Of a DNA stretch of 64,000 nt, positions 44,263 through 56,149 are shown in pieces. The notes under the pieces were generated by a model that saw nothing but the letters and a program-made list of their open reading frames with translations, did not search any database and was not told the DNA's origin. This stretch comes from Pseudocercospora fijiensis CIRAD86 (lineage: Eukaryota; Ascomycota; Dothideomycetes; Mycosphaerellales; Mycosphaerellaceae). How positions within the stretch are numbered: the first letter of the stretch is position 1; every line of letters starts with the position of its first letter. The DNA lies in assembly GCF_000340215.1 (NCBI RefSeq), contig NW_006921538.1:2232001-2296000 (forward strand), in the 5' to 3' direction. The position numbers were made by a program, and so were the translations under genes.

Positions 44263-45381
44263 ATGTCTCATCCATTCAAGGCATGGTATGACTTTGGAGG
44301 TGTGACGGAGCAGGAACTTCAGCAGGAGAAAGATGTAGACGAGCTCAGAGATTACTTTGTGGAGGACTGGGACAAGGACTGGGAAACTTCGTTTTGGGAG
44401 AAGGCTCATAGGGAAGTTATCGAGGGGCATGTTGGGGAGGATGTCGAGGAGCAACCTGCACCGATTGAGCTGGGAATTACTTCGGACCCAACGTCGACGC
44501 CATTTCTTGCGAGCTCAGTCTCCTCTGCGAGAAACCAAGTTCACGCGAAATCTCCTCCGACAGTGTTCTCGAAGCGGGGAATACACCATCTTGACGGAGG
44601 ACTCGAGCAGACTCTTTTCGAAGACGACAGCGAGCTAGCTCTGAGACCGGCTAAGAGATTTAGAGGGTCATTCGCGGTTATGGAGCATAACGAGGACAAG
44701 GACGAGTCCGATTCAGATGTGATCACGCCTGCAGCTCCGAGGCGTAGCCAACCTACTCAGCCATTCAAGATATCTAAGAGCAAGCAGAAAATGTCCCGCG
44801 CAGACTCGAAGCTCGACTTAGCTAAGGACGAATCAGAATCTGAACAGCAAGGGAGCTTCAGCTCCCAGTCTAGATCTGCTGCTCCTCTTGTCCTCGTACC
44901 TTTAGCACCTCCGACCTCGAGGAACAGATCCCGAGTCCCGAGATCTCAAGCACAAAAGGATGCCATTCTTCAGATGCCGAAAGAAAGACGTCCAACTTTC
45001 AGCTGGTACCACCGACACAACCTGACTTGCGGAATCATGGAAGAACATCTCGGTCTAACCAGAAAAGTCCCGCAAGATGAACGAGACGGAGAACGCATCT
45101 TCAGTTTCCTCTTCGCGGACGACGTAGCGTTGTCTAGGCAGAAAGCTGGGAGCAAGTCTTGGGCTAAAGCCATCTACAATTCCTACGGTCAGAAGGATCG
45201 CACTAGTGCAAGACGTCGTTGGGATCCCGTACAGGCTGCGATCGAGGCACCAGCACATTCTAAGCCTGTCGAGTACACCGAGTTAGTACAGAAAGTAAGG
45301 GACGCGGCAAACCAGCTCAATATACAGAGTAGGCTTCCTCCGGGTCAGACGAAAATAGTGGATTTCACCAAGAACTTTTGA
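44263..45381 (+). CDS. Ser-rich charged protein of unknown function
   Basis: A single exon of 372 residues. I take ATG 44,263 (MSHPFKAWYDFGG) as the start; the frame is open a little further upstream but lacks an earlier ATG. The N-terminal 75 residues are acidic with several Trp (DWDKDWETSFWEKAH). Residues of about 80-240 are Ser/Pro/Arg-rich and probably disordered, with a likely nuclear-type basic patch (RPAKRFRGS). The C-terminal 130 residues look folded: ERRPTFSWYHRHNLTCGIMEE, then FLFADDVAL, SWAKAIYNSYG and RRRWDPVQAAIEA. No signal peptide or membrane helix is seen. I do not recognise a family; a nuclear protein is a guess from the composition. Stop is TGA. Confidence 0.75.
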   Translation: MSHPFKAWYDFGGVTEQELQQEKDVDELRDYFVEDWDKDWETSFWEKAHREVIEGHVGEDVEEQPAPIELGITSDPTSTPFLASSVSSARNQVHAKSPPTVFSKRGIHHLDGGLEQTLFEDDSELALRPAKRFRGSFAVMEHNEDKDESDSDVITPAAPRRSQPTQPFKISKSKQKMSRADSKLDLAKDESESEQQGSFSSQSRSAAPLVLVPLAPPTSRNRSRVPRSQAQKDAILQMPKERRPTFSWYHRHNLTCGIMEEHLGLTRKVPQDERDGERIFSFLFADDVALSRQKAGSKSWAKAIYNSYGQKDRTSARRRWDPVQAAIEAPAHSKPVEYTELVQKVRDAANQLNIQSRLPPGQTKIVDFTKNF

Positions 45382-45632
45382 GGGAACTTGAATGCGATGG
45401 AGGAAATGATTACGGAAGAGAATAGCGTTGCATTCCTAGACGTATTTCAGATCATGTACTCCAGAATCTCGGAAAGCTTTTCGTAGAATGTACTCGAGAA
45501 AAGGGTTACGGAGGAGAGTAGGGCAGGGCCTTTTTGGGCGCGTAATTTTCTAGCAATATACTCTTAAATGCTCGAAGTATCTTCCTAGAATATACCGTTT
45601 CTCCTTAAATCAATACTATATTGCTCTATCTC
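45382..45632. other. Intergenic region at the right edge of the gene island
   Basis: It holds the 3' flank of the preceding gene and ends at the left LTR of element B. Composition changes from normal to TA-rich at about this point. No other feature is seen. Confidence 0.6.
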
Positions 45633-45829
45633 TGTCAGGGCCAAAGGGGCTACACGTGATTGGCATGTAACTAGGCCGAGTAAAGCCAGGGTCTCAGTGC
45701 CTCAGGCAGGGCTTGGCGCTTGGCGTTAGGCTAACTGGCCTGCCTTCCTCCCTCTCCTCCTAGATCCTTATCGAATACTACCTATACCTACTACTACCCT
45801 ATCTACCTACTAATATAACCCTTCTTATA
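45633..45829 (+). repeat. Left LTR of element B (197 bp)
   Basis: Starts TGTCAGGG and ends CTTCTTATA (RIP form of TTACA). It retains more CA/TG than the other LTR copies, as though its edge next to the gene island is less mutated. Confidence 0.85.
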
Positions 45830-46189
45830 TAGTATTCGATCTACCCTTTAAGGGCAGTAGCTAGATAGTCCTTATTTTAAGCTTTTAGTAGTATAGCTAC
45901 GAAAACTATCGATTTAACTATATTACGCCCGAAGAACGGGACCTATACGTACTATTCTATCGAAACAACCGTACTAATTATTAAGCAAGGCCTTCTATAC
46001 GGCCTATTATACTAAATTAATCGCACTAAGCCGATACCTACTAATTCCGCTATATCCGTACTATAGAGGCCTATAATATATTATTAGTATTACCTCTTAT
46101 TACAATAGCCGGCTTATTACGAAGCAACAACAATAACCGCGGCGCCGCTAGTAGCGCTAGCAATAACAACACTAGTAGTTGTAAGAAGG

Positions 46190-46376
46190 GTTATATTAGC
46201 AGGTAGATAGGGTAGTAGTAAATTAGTTTAGTATTCGATAAGGATCTAGGAGGAGAGGGAGGAAGGCAGGAGAGTTAGCCTAACGCCAAGCGCCAAGCCC
46301 TACCTAGGGCATTAAGACCCTAGCTTTACTCGGCCTAGTTATATACCAATTACGTATAGCCTCTTTAGCCCTAATA
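46190..46376 (-). repeat. 3' LTR of element A (187 bp)
   Basis: Minus-strand LTR. Its plus-strand left edge TGTAAGAAG is the un-mutated complement of the LTR end CTTCTTACA. Confidence 0.85.
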
Positions 46377-49300
46377 TACGCTTCCTTTCTAAAGGCCGCG
46401 CCCTCGTAGCCGGTCTTTGTTCTAGTCTTAACCCCTATTGCTACTAACTTAGCAGGTCTAATAAGCCGCTTAGTCCGCGCTAAATTGAACACTTAACTAT
46501 CTAATTATGTAACTATATTAAACCTTACCTTTAACACAATATCTAACTCTAACTACGCTATCCTTATATATAATAAAGTAATATATAACTATAAGAATTG
46601 AGGACTATCGACTAATTACAATACGAGCGCGTCTTCCCTACTATAATAGGTAGACGTACGAGGTATTACAGCCCTACCTCCGTTCTAAGTAATATCGTAC
46701 CGAGTTCTTTGCGTCTACTCTTAAAAGACCTAGCAATGTCCGCTTCCGAGGGTTTGTCCGCTTCCGAGGGTTATTGTTCTTATTGTTTGTAGTTTCGCTA
46801 GCCCTAATTAGCTAGGTTTAGTAGCCTTCAATTGTTAATCTTATCTTATCTTTTCCGAAAAAACATAGCTCGTCTAGTTTCTATAGGTAAAGGCTATTAT
46901 AAGTGTAGTAGTAGAGGTTCGCCCCGCTTAAAGGGTTAGATAGATCGAGGAGTAACCTATTGTCCGTAAGATCGACCCCGGCTAGCTTAGCTCTATAGTT
47001 TTGCCCTTAGTTAGTCTATTAGTCGCTCAATCTTTTAGGCGGCTTAAAGTTTTAATCAAAGTTTTAATTAAAGGCGCCTCGGCTCGTAGTATAGGTAAGG
47101 TTGTGCCTATAGGCGCAGTAACAATAGTAAGTAATATTAATAATAGCGGTGCTAGCCGTCTTAGCGCTAACTTTACCTTGCTTCTAATTTCCTTCTTTAA
47201 CTAATAACAACTCGGCAACACCGTTACTAATATAGCGGTATCCTTCCTTTCTTAAACAGTAACACACTCCGTAACACTATTACTAATATAGCCGCGCCGG
47301 CCGCGCCGTCGTTATTATTACTATCGCTATTTACGCGCGCGCCGTCCTCGCAGATCGCCTAGGCCTTAAGGCCTCGATAGAATAAAGGAATAAAAGGGGG
47401 ACCTATAGGGCGTATTAGTAAAGAGGTAGAGTCCTTAAAAGAGTAGGCAATTAGTTAATTAACGCGTCGTAGCGCACCTAGTATAGTCTTATTGTCCTAG
47501 TTTGCCGGCCTCTAATTAGTTAGCTAATAGCACCCCGGGGGTAGCATTGTCCTAGGCCTTAATAGTAACATTATAAGCTTTTAGCCTTCTTCTTGTTCTT
47601 TACGCTAGTCTAATACTTATCTAATAACTCGGTTATGTCCTTAAAGGATCCTTTAGCTTCCTACGAGTCCTATTTAGGTAAATAGCCTTGCTACCTTAGG
47701 AGGTATTCCTTCTTGCCTTTCCTAGTCCGGTGCTATAGGATACGTTCTATAGACTATAGCTCTTCGCTATTAGCTAGTATGTCCTCGGATTTAGTAGGTG
47801 CTTTATCCCCTTCGCGTAGGTAGTACGGCTTAAGGAGGGATATATAGAAGGTGTTATAGATAGTGTAATAAGGTAGAAGCTACAACTAGTAAGCCTGTAT
47901 ACCCTTAGCTTCTCGAATACGGAATAGGCCAATGTATCTTAGTGCGAGCTTAGGCCTTGTTTTGCTATTAGGTAATAGGTGTTTGCGGATACGGAGGTTC
48001 TTAGTACTTAGCATAACTAGGTCGCCTTGCTTGAAGGTCGTTAGCGTATAGTGTTTGTTATAATAGGTCTTTTAGTCCTCTTAAGCCTTCGTCAACTTCT
48101 CGGCTATCTTAGTATAGATTTCTCGCATCTTTTGAACCCTCTTAATAGCTGCTAGTATCTTAGGTATTAGCACTTAACGCGCTTCCCTTTCCTTACGCTC
48201 GGCCTCGAGCGATAGGGGGTCTTATAGCATCGCAGCGTTCTAGCCTATTATAGCTATATATAGTAATACCTTAGTTAATAAGTAGACACTGTTATTATAT
48301 ACAAATTCAGCTAGTTATAGGAGGTTAACCTAGTCGTTAGGATTCTCGTTAATATAGCTGCGTAGGTATTGCTATAGGGTAGCATTCTACCTCTCTATTT
48401 AACCGTTAGTCTATAGATAGAAGGCTGTTAATAGCCGATGCTTTAGTCTTAGCTATAGGCATATTTCGCTCTAATAGTGCGATATGAATATCGAGCCCCT
48501 ATCGGAGACTATCCCCTTAGGGGTTCCCTAATAGGTATAGAAGATGTTAGTCTATAGCGCCTTAGCTAGGTTAATAGCCGTCTAATCCTTTCGGGCAGGA
48601 ATGTAACGAGCGCCCTTAGTAAACCGGTCTACGATAACTAGGATAGCATTATACACATCCTTGCTTCCTCTACGCTTAGCAGGCGGGAGGCCTGTAATAA
48701 AATCTATTGTAAGCTTAGCAAATAGCTTCTTTAGAACAGGGAGTGAAGACAACTCGCTAAATAGTAAGTGCTTTAGTGCTTTGACTCGTTAATATACGGC
48801 ATACGTGTTTACGTAGTCCTTTATGTCCCGCTTACTATTTAGCTAGTAGTATGTGCGCGATAGTAGCTCGTGCGACCTCTCTATGCTATAGTAACCGGCA
48901 AGCTTACTATTATAGTGTCGCTTAAGAAGTTCTTGTCTAATCGATTGTTTAGCGGGGACATAGTATCTGCCCTTAAACCTTAAGTAACCTTTGTCGTCGA
49001 TCGACTAATTACTCTTACTAGATCGAGTCTTTCGCCTACTTATAAGCTTGTCTATACGTTTAGTAGCAAAGGCGTCCCTCTGCTAAGCCCGTAATAGCTT
49101 ATCTATAAACGATTGACTATCCCTATTTGTAAGGTTATTTAATAGCACCCTCGCTATTAAACGAGGTACGCATTATATGCATCTAATAGTACTAGCAGCC
49201 GGATTAACTATATTAGTGCTTTAATCGCTATTACTATATATAGCGATATCGACTAGGGAGTTATTATAACTTCTCCTATCTGTGTCCTTAGCTCTTGCCT

Positions 49301-50426
49301 TAATACGCACTATTAATATAGCAAGAGTATTAATATACTTCAAGCCGTCGCAGAGTCCGGTAAGCCGCTTATCCTACGCGTGCTTATTAACAACACGGGC
49401 TATAGCAATCTTATGCTATAGGGTTAGAAACAATAAATTAATAGATTGCTAAGTCCCGCTATCGTAATTAGGTCGCCTCGATAGGCTATTAGTAGGGTTG
49501 CTTACGCCTAGCCGATATAACACATTAAAATCAAACCTAGCGAGGTAGACGGCCTATCTAGCTTGTCGACCTATAACCCTAGTAACCTTCGTAATTCTAC
49601 GGAGGTTATTATAGTCCGTATAGACCTGAATAGTGTACTATACGCTATCGAGATAGTAGCGCTAGTGCTTAAAGGCCTCGATAATAGCTAGGAGCTCTTG
49701 CTCGTAGGTCTCGTAGCGGCGCTTAGCGTTAATCATCTTCCTCGAGAAGAAGGCAATCGGGTGCTAATAATAGTCCTTATCTAATTGCTAGGATATAATA
49801 GCCGATATAGCGAACTATAAAGCGTTAGTCTTAATGCGGATTAGTTTGCTTAGTACGAAATAGTATAATAAGGGGACTTTAGTAAAGCGTTGCTTTAAGC
49901 CGTTAAAAGCGGCTTATGCTCTATTAGTCTATTTAAACTCTTTAGTCGGGTTAGCCTTAGTTTTAGTAAGCTTAGTTAGAGGCATTATATGCCGTAAATA
50001 GCTCTTAATAAAACGACGATAGAAATTAGCGAAGCCGAGGAACGACTAAAGTTCCTTAATACTAGTAGGTATTAGCTACTTAGTAATAGTCTTAACCCGG
50101 TTAGGATCAGCCTTAACGCCCTTAGTCGATACGAGGAAGCTAAGGAAGGACACCTCTTTAGTAGCAAAGGTGCATTTAGAAGGCTTGCAATATAAGCTAT
50201 AGGCTCGTAGGCGATCGAGCACCTTACGGACTATAGCCTAGTGCTCCGCAATGTTAGGTAAATGTGTGTAAACTAGGATGTTATCTAGGTAAACCACACA
50301 GAGATAGTCTAATAGGCCTAAAAGGGCCTAATTAATATAGGACTGAAATGTTATAGGGGCATTAGCTAGGCTAAATAGCATAACTAAGTATTCGAAATAG
50401 CTATAGCGAGTACGGAAGGCTGTTTT

Positions 50427-50900
50427 CTATTCGTCGCCCTTACGAATGCGGATACGATAGTACGCATCCTTAATGTCTAGTATAGTATAGTAGTAGGCAC
50501 CCGAAAGGCGATCGAGGGTCTTATTAATAAGAGGAAGTAGATAGCGGTCTTTAATAGTAACAGTATTAAGCCCTCGATAGTCGACACATAGACGCAGGCT
50601 ACTATCTTTCTTTAGTACGAACAGGATAGGTATACTAGTAGGGCTGTTGCTGTACCGAATTCGACTATTAGCTAGGTTTTCCTCTAGGTACTTACGTAAT
50701 ATAGCAAGCTCTCGTTTACTAAGGTTGTAGAGGGGGCTAAAAGGAACCTCCTTACCCTCTATAATATTAATCTTATAATCCGTCTCTTTAAATATAAGCA
50801 ATGTCGATGCTAAGTGGTGTTTAAATACATTAATATAGGTCTCTCGAATAGGTTCTAGTATACGCTTAAGTTGTTTAGGATCTATGCTATTAGGGGGCAC
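50427..50900 (-). pseudogene. Reverse transcriptase fragment of element A
   Basis: This 157-codon stop-free stretch shows gypsy RT landmarks in order: [48 protein letters not shown], and [14 protein letters not shown] with the first catalytic Asp. The second catalytic pair lies just beyond its end and is damaged. Normal RT has F-S-K or F-V-K-K at the ILFVLKKD position, so this copy is close to consensus here. Confidence 0.9.
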
Positions 50901-53085
50901 TAGTTTATCGTTATTACTACCGAGTAGGTCGGCAGTTAGATTAGCTAAGGCGGGGGTTAGGTTGCTAATAAATAGGACCCTAATATTATTAGGATACTCG
51001 CTAATGTCGATATGTTTAATGTCCTCTCTCCTAGCGATTCTAAATCGCTATTATTAACTGCCTAAGTCTATAACTATAGCATAGTACTTAAGAACAGGGT
51101 TGCTAATAACAATAGTAGCTCCCCTATATAGGTTATCTATATCTACTGCGTAGGCAGTGAAGTCTAGTAGGCGTTTATTTCCGAGGTCGTCCTTTAGGGC
51201 TATAGGAATATAGTAGGCCCTATAGGTTAAGTGCCGAGCGTTATTAAACTAAGCAAGGGTTAGCAGGTTAGTCTTCGGCAGTTGTCGAAGGTCTAATTGC
51301 TTAGCTAGGCGATAGCTAATAAGGGCACTAACTGAATTTCCTAGATCTAGTATAACCTTAGTTTAATAGCTAGTGCCCTTCGTGTCCTATACAAGGTAGG
51401 AGCGTATTATAGCTAGCACAATGTCGATAGTCTTACGCCGTACGAGGCTAATAGTTAGTGCGGCGCTTATTCTTTTTTCGAAGGACCGACAGGGGTAGTA
51501 TTAGCGGCTAAAAGGTGCTTACGGTACTTAGCGGCGGCACGATCGATTCGGGCCTAGTCCTTAGGTTTGTCGCATTAGCCTAGTAGATAGCTAGTGCTAT
51601 TACAATTGAAGCATTTCAATCTAGTTAGGGGGTTGCTATAGCCGCTATTGCTGCTATTGTTAGTTAAGCGATTAGTACTATAGGGATACGAGCCTCTTCT
51701 ACGGCCCCTATCGCGGCCTCCTCTATATAGCCGCCGGCTACGGCTTCTTCTACGATCGTTACTGTTCCTATTGTTAGCATTGTTGTCTTAGTAGGAACCT
51801 TAGTTTCCTCCGCGGCTACGGTTGCTACGGTTGCTAGTAGGTCGGATCCTTAATTCTAGTCGTTACTAGAGCTAGACAGCTCGTTTAGCAGTTTCGACTT
51901 CGACTATAAATTGAATGCGTATAAGATTGGCCTGTTTAAACATACGGCGGCGGTCCAATTTAAGGACTAATTCCTACCTCAATTTAGGGCGTATTTCGGA
52001 GATCTAGATAGAATTAGTTTTAGTCGGGAGGTCGTCTTCGAGGGTCTTTAAATAGGCCTTAAATAAGCGAGCCGATTGATTAGTCTTTTGTTTAGCTCGA
52101 AGGTACTAGTCCTAAGCGTGTTGTTGCCTTAGTATAGGGTTTCTAAGGGTGTCTAGCATAATAGTTTTGTAGGTCTGCTACTAAACAGCAGTCTAGTTAT
52201 TAAGGGAATTAAAATAGTTATCCTAGGTGCGCTTTAGGTCGCCGTTAATGTACTGCATAGCATAGACGACTAGTGAATAGTCGTTTAGTAGAGCCCTAGG
52301 TGCGTTTCGTTAGTTAAGCTTACAGTTACGAATGTAGTCGTTGTATTGCTTTCGACTAGAGCTATTAAACACGGTATAGTCCTTGAGTTTAGCATCCTTC
52401 TTCTAGACTAGGACTAAGGGTAAGGAAGGCCCTGCTATCGGCTTAGTATTAGTTGTTAGGGCCTCCTAAAGGCGGCGAATTTCGAGGAGATTATCCTTTA
52501 GCTATTGTTCTTAACGTAGGGCAGTAAGCCTGTTTTAGGTAGCTTCTTAAAGTCTCCCTACTAGTTAAGGACTAAAGGCTAGTTAGCTATATCGACGATT
52601 AACAATGTTATTAAGAATGTCGTCGATAGGCAATTCTAGGTCGTTACCTAGAACTATAGGTTCTTTAGCAGGCCTAGTAGTAGGCTCTTTAGCAGGCACC
52701 TTAGTAGGTGCTTTAGCAGGCACTTTAGTAGGTACTGTGCTACTAGCATTGTTATTGCTAGCGCTGCTAGCGGTAGCACGGTTATTGTTGCTTCGTAATA
52801 AGCCGGCTATTGTAATAGGGGGTAATACTAATAATGTATTATTAGCCCCTAAGATGCGGATGTAGCGGAATTAGTAAATATCGGTCTAGTGTGCTTAACT
52901 TAGTGTAATAGGCCGTGTAGAAGGCCTTGCTTAATAATTGGTACGGTTGTTTCGATAGAATAGTACGTATAGGTCCCGTTCTTCGGGCGCAATATAGTTA
53001 AATCGATAGTTTTCGTAGCTATACCGCTAAAAGCTTAAAATAAGGACTATCTAGCTGCTGCCCTTAAAGGGTAGATCGAATACTG

Positions 53086-53282
53086 TATAAGAAGGGTTAT
53101 ATTAGCAGGTAGATAGGGTAGTAGTGAATTAGTTTAGTATTCGATAAGGATCTAGAAGGAGAGGGAGGAAGGTAGGAGAGTTAGCCTAACGCTAAGCGCC
53201 AAGCCCTGCCTAGGGCATTAAGATCCTAGCTTCACTCGGCCTAGTCACATACTAATTACGTATAGCCTCTTTAGCCCTAATA
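53086..53282 (-). repeat. 5' LTR of element A (197 bp)
   Basis: Same length as the left LTR of element B, with the ends in the opposite orientation; followed by the right GTAGT duplication. Confidence 0.85.
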
Positions 53283-55114
53283 GTAGTACAGAGCCTATTA
53301 ATAAAGAACCTATAATTCCCGGTAATAACCTAGAATTGCCTATTAACAACATTCTTAATAATATTGTTAATCGACGATACGGCTAACTAGCCTTTAGCCC
53401 CTAGCCGATAGCGAGACTTTAAGAAGCTACTTAGAACAGGCTTACTGCCTTACGTTAAGAACAATAGCTAAAGGATAATCTCCTCGAGATTCGCTATCTA
53501 TAGGAGTCTCTAATAACTAACGCTAAACCGATAGTAGGGCCTTCCTTACTATCCGTCCTAGTTTAGAAGAAGGATGCTAAGCTTAAGGACTACACTATAT
53601 TTAATAGCTCTAGTCGAAAGCAATATAACGACTATATTCGTAACTATAAGCTTAACTAGCGAAACGTACCGAGGGCTCTTCTAGACGACTATTTACTAGT
53701 TGTCTACGCTATATAGTACATTAATAGCGACCCGAAGCGCACCTAGGATAACCATTTTAACTCCCTTAATAACTAAACCGCTGTTTAGTAGCAAACCTAC
53801 AAAACTATTATACTAGATACTAGTACCCTTAGAAACCCTATACTAAGGCAACAACACGCTTAGGACTAGTACCTTCGAGCTAAACAAAAGACTAATTAGT
53901 CGGCTCGCTTATTTGAGGCCTATTTAAAGACCCTCGAAGACGACCTCCTAGCTAAGACTAACTCTATATAGATCTCCGAGATACGCCTAAAACTTAGATA
54001 GGAGCTCGTCCTCGAATTAGACCGCCGTCGTATATTCGAACAAGCTAACCTAATACGTATTTAATTTATAGTCGAAGTAGAAACAGCTAAACGAGCTATC
54101 TAGCTCTAATAACGACTAGAATCGAGGATCCGACTAGCTAGTACTAACCGCGGCAACCGTAGTGCCTATAGAGGAAACTAGGGTTCCTACTAAAACAACA
54201 ATGCTAACAATAATAGGGATAGTAACAATAACCGTAGAAGAGGCCGTAGCCGACGGCTATATAGAGGAGGCCGCGATAGGGGCTATAGAAGGGGCTCGTA
54301 TCCCTATAGTACTAATCGCTTAACTAATAATAGTAGCAATAACAGCTATAGCAACCCCCTAACTAGATTAAAGTGCTTTAATTGCAATAGTACTAGCTAT
54401 CTACTAGGCTAATGCGACAAACCTAGGGACTAGGCCCGAATCGACCGTACTGCCGCTAAGTACCGAAAGCACCTCTTAGTAGCTAACGCTACCCCTATCG
54501 GTCCTTCTAATTAGTCGAAAAAAGAATAAGCGCCGTACTAACTATTAGCCTTATACGGCGTAAGACTATCGACATTGTGCTAGCTATTATACGTACCTAT
54601 CTCGTATCGGACTCGTATAGCACTAATTATAAGACTAAGGCTATACTAGATCTAGGAAATTCAGTTAGTGCCCTTATTAGCTATCGCCTAGCTAAGCAAT
54701 TAGACCTTCGACAATTGCCTAGGACTAACCTAATAACCCTTACTTAGTTTAATAACGCTCGGCACTTAACTTATAAGGCCTACTATGTTCCTATAGTTCT
54801 AAAAGACGACCTCGGCAATAAGCGACTACTAGACTTTACTACCTACGTAGTAGATATAGACTACCTATATAGGGGAGCTACTATTATTATTAGTAACCCT
54901 ATCCTTAAGCACTACGCTATAGCTATAGACTTAGGTAGTTAGCAATAGCGATTTAGAATCGCTAGGAAAGAGGATATTAAATATATTAATATTAGCGAGT
55001 GCTATAACGATATTAGGGTCCTGTTTATTAGCAACCTAATACCCGCCTTAGCTAATCCGACTACCGACCTACTCGGTAGTAACGACGACGAACCTGTGCC
55101 CCCTAATAGTATAG

Positions 55115-55303
55115 TGTTAGAGGCTATACGTAATTAGTATGTAACTAGCTCGAGTAAAGCTAGGGTCTTAGTGCCTTAGGCAGGGCTTAGCGCTTAGCGT
55201 TAGGCTAACTAGCCTGCCTTCCTCCTTCTCCTCCTAGTTCTCTATCGAATACTACTCGTACCTACTACTACCCTATCTACCTGCTAATATAACCCTTCTT
55301 ATA
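55115..55303 (+). repeat. Right LTR of element B, shared with a second internal region
   Basis: 189 bp, TGTTAG to CTTCTTATA. It is followed not by host DNA but by another copy of the element's 5' internal sequence. Confidence 0.85.
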
Positions 55304-55653
55304 TAGTATTCGATCTACCCTTTAAGGGTAGTAGCTAGATAGTCCTTATTTCAAGCTTTTAGCGGTATAGCTACGACTAAGACTAATCTAACTATATTGC
55401 GCCTAAAGAACGGGACCTATACGTACTATTCTATCGAAACAACCGTACTAATTATTAAGCAAGGCCTTCTATACGGCCTATTATACTAAGTTAAGTATAC
55501 TAGGCCGATATCTACTAATTCCGCTATATCCGTATCTTAGGGGCTAATAATATATTATTAGTGTCGCCCCTTATAATAGCCGGCTTATTACAAAGCAATA
55601 ACAACCGCGGCGCCGCTAGTAGCGCTAGCAATAACAACGCTAGTAGCATAGTT
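55304..55653 (+). mobile_element. Truncated 5' internal region of the element A/B family
   Basis: About 350 bp match 45,830-46,180 in the same orientation, directly after an LTR, then end near 55,653. This makes an LTR-internal-LTR-internal array, as left by unequal recombination between LTRs followed by truncation. Confidence 0.75.
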
Positions 55654-55711
55654 CCCGCTAAATGTTACGGAAACTTTTTTACTAATCGCGACGATCCTGT
55701 CGATAGGATCG

Positions 55712-55756
55712 CTTAGGATCCTTAGGATCCTTAGGATCCTTAGGATCCTTAGGATC
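55712..55756. repeat. 9-bp tandem repeat CTTAGGATC, five copies
   Basis: Five perfect units. Related GATCCT/AGGATC palindromic pieces occur just before it (55,690-55,711), so the patch can fold into hairpins. Confidence 0.85.
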
Positions 55757-56149
55757 GCACGTTAAAGATCTTGTCTAATAGGATCGTCGCGATCTAGAAA
55801 TTCTAGCAAATCTGTTCGTAGTAAGAATTTTATTCTTTACCGTCCGACTCGTATATCGAGTCGGGCTCGAGTCGTCGTATATACTAGTACTAGCATTTGA
55901 ATTACATTTTCTATCGGATCTGTATATTATACGATTATTGCTTCTACTAACATCCAACGTTTATACGCATACTCGGGTAACTACTAGCATTTGTATACGT
56001 CTACTACGTATACTAAGTTAGTACCGACTTAGCGACCGACTCGTATAGTGTTAATAGATTTCGTTATATTATATAGGGCATCTATTTATTACAGTTAATA
56101 AGAATGTATTCTATTCGTCCTCTACGGCTATATTAAAGCGATATACCTC

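Larger units (their letters stand above)
46190..53282 (-). mobile_element. Full-length Ty3/gypsy chromovirus A with GTAGT target duplication
   Basis: This 7,093-bp element is flanked by GTAGT at 46,185-46,189 and 53,283-53,287. Its LTRs are 53,086-53,282 (5') and 46,190-46,376 (3'). Reading leftward there are gag (about 52,600-51,500, zinc knuckle at about 51,577-51,617), protease, reverse transcriptase (stop-free part 50,427-50,900), RNase H, integrase (about 49,100-48,200) and a chromodomain (about 47,660-47,790, where the expected LRWQGY reads LR-stop-QGY). The RT catalytic motif reads YLDNILVY near 50,270-50,300, the second Asp being changed to Asn. It is therefore dead through RIP. It sits inside element B of the same family in the opposite direction. 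Confidence 0.88.
45633..55303 (+). mobile_element. Gypsy element B: gag-only derivative split by element A
   Basis: Its left LTR (45,633-45,829) and 5' internal part run to 46,189, and it resumes at 53,283 with gag and ends with an LTR at 55,115-55,303. Without the insert it is about 2.6 kb. Gag includes a knuckle at about 54,371-54,412 reading C-x2-C-x4-Y-x4-C (His to Tyr), followed by protease-like sequence. The internal region stops where element A's pol begins, so reverse transcriptase, RNase H, integrase and chromodomain (about 4.5 kb) are missing. It can only have moved with help from a full copy. Confidence 0.8.

Noticed and set aside
45666..45829. LTR starting at TGTAAC (164 bp)
   Set aside because: An extra 24-33 bp upstream are shared by all four LTR copies, and the GTAGT target duplication fits only if the LTR starts at TGTCAGGG.
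47001..47204. 67-codon plus-strand frame within element A
   Set aside because: Antisense to the retrotransposon's 3' region, with no domain and low-complexity content.
52605..52865. 86-codon plus-strand Leu/Gly/Thr-rich frame
   Set aside because: It is antisense to the Ala/Pro-rich start of Gag in element A and reflects its short repeats.
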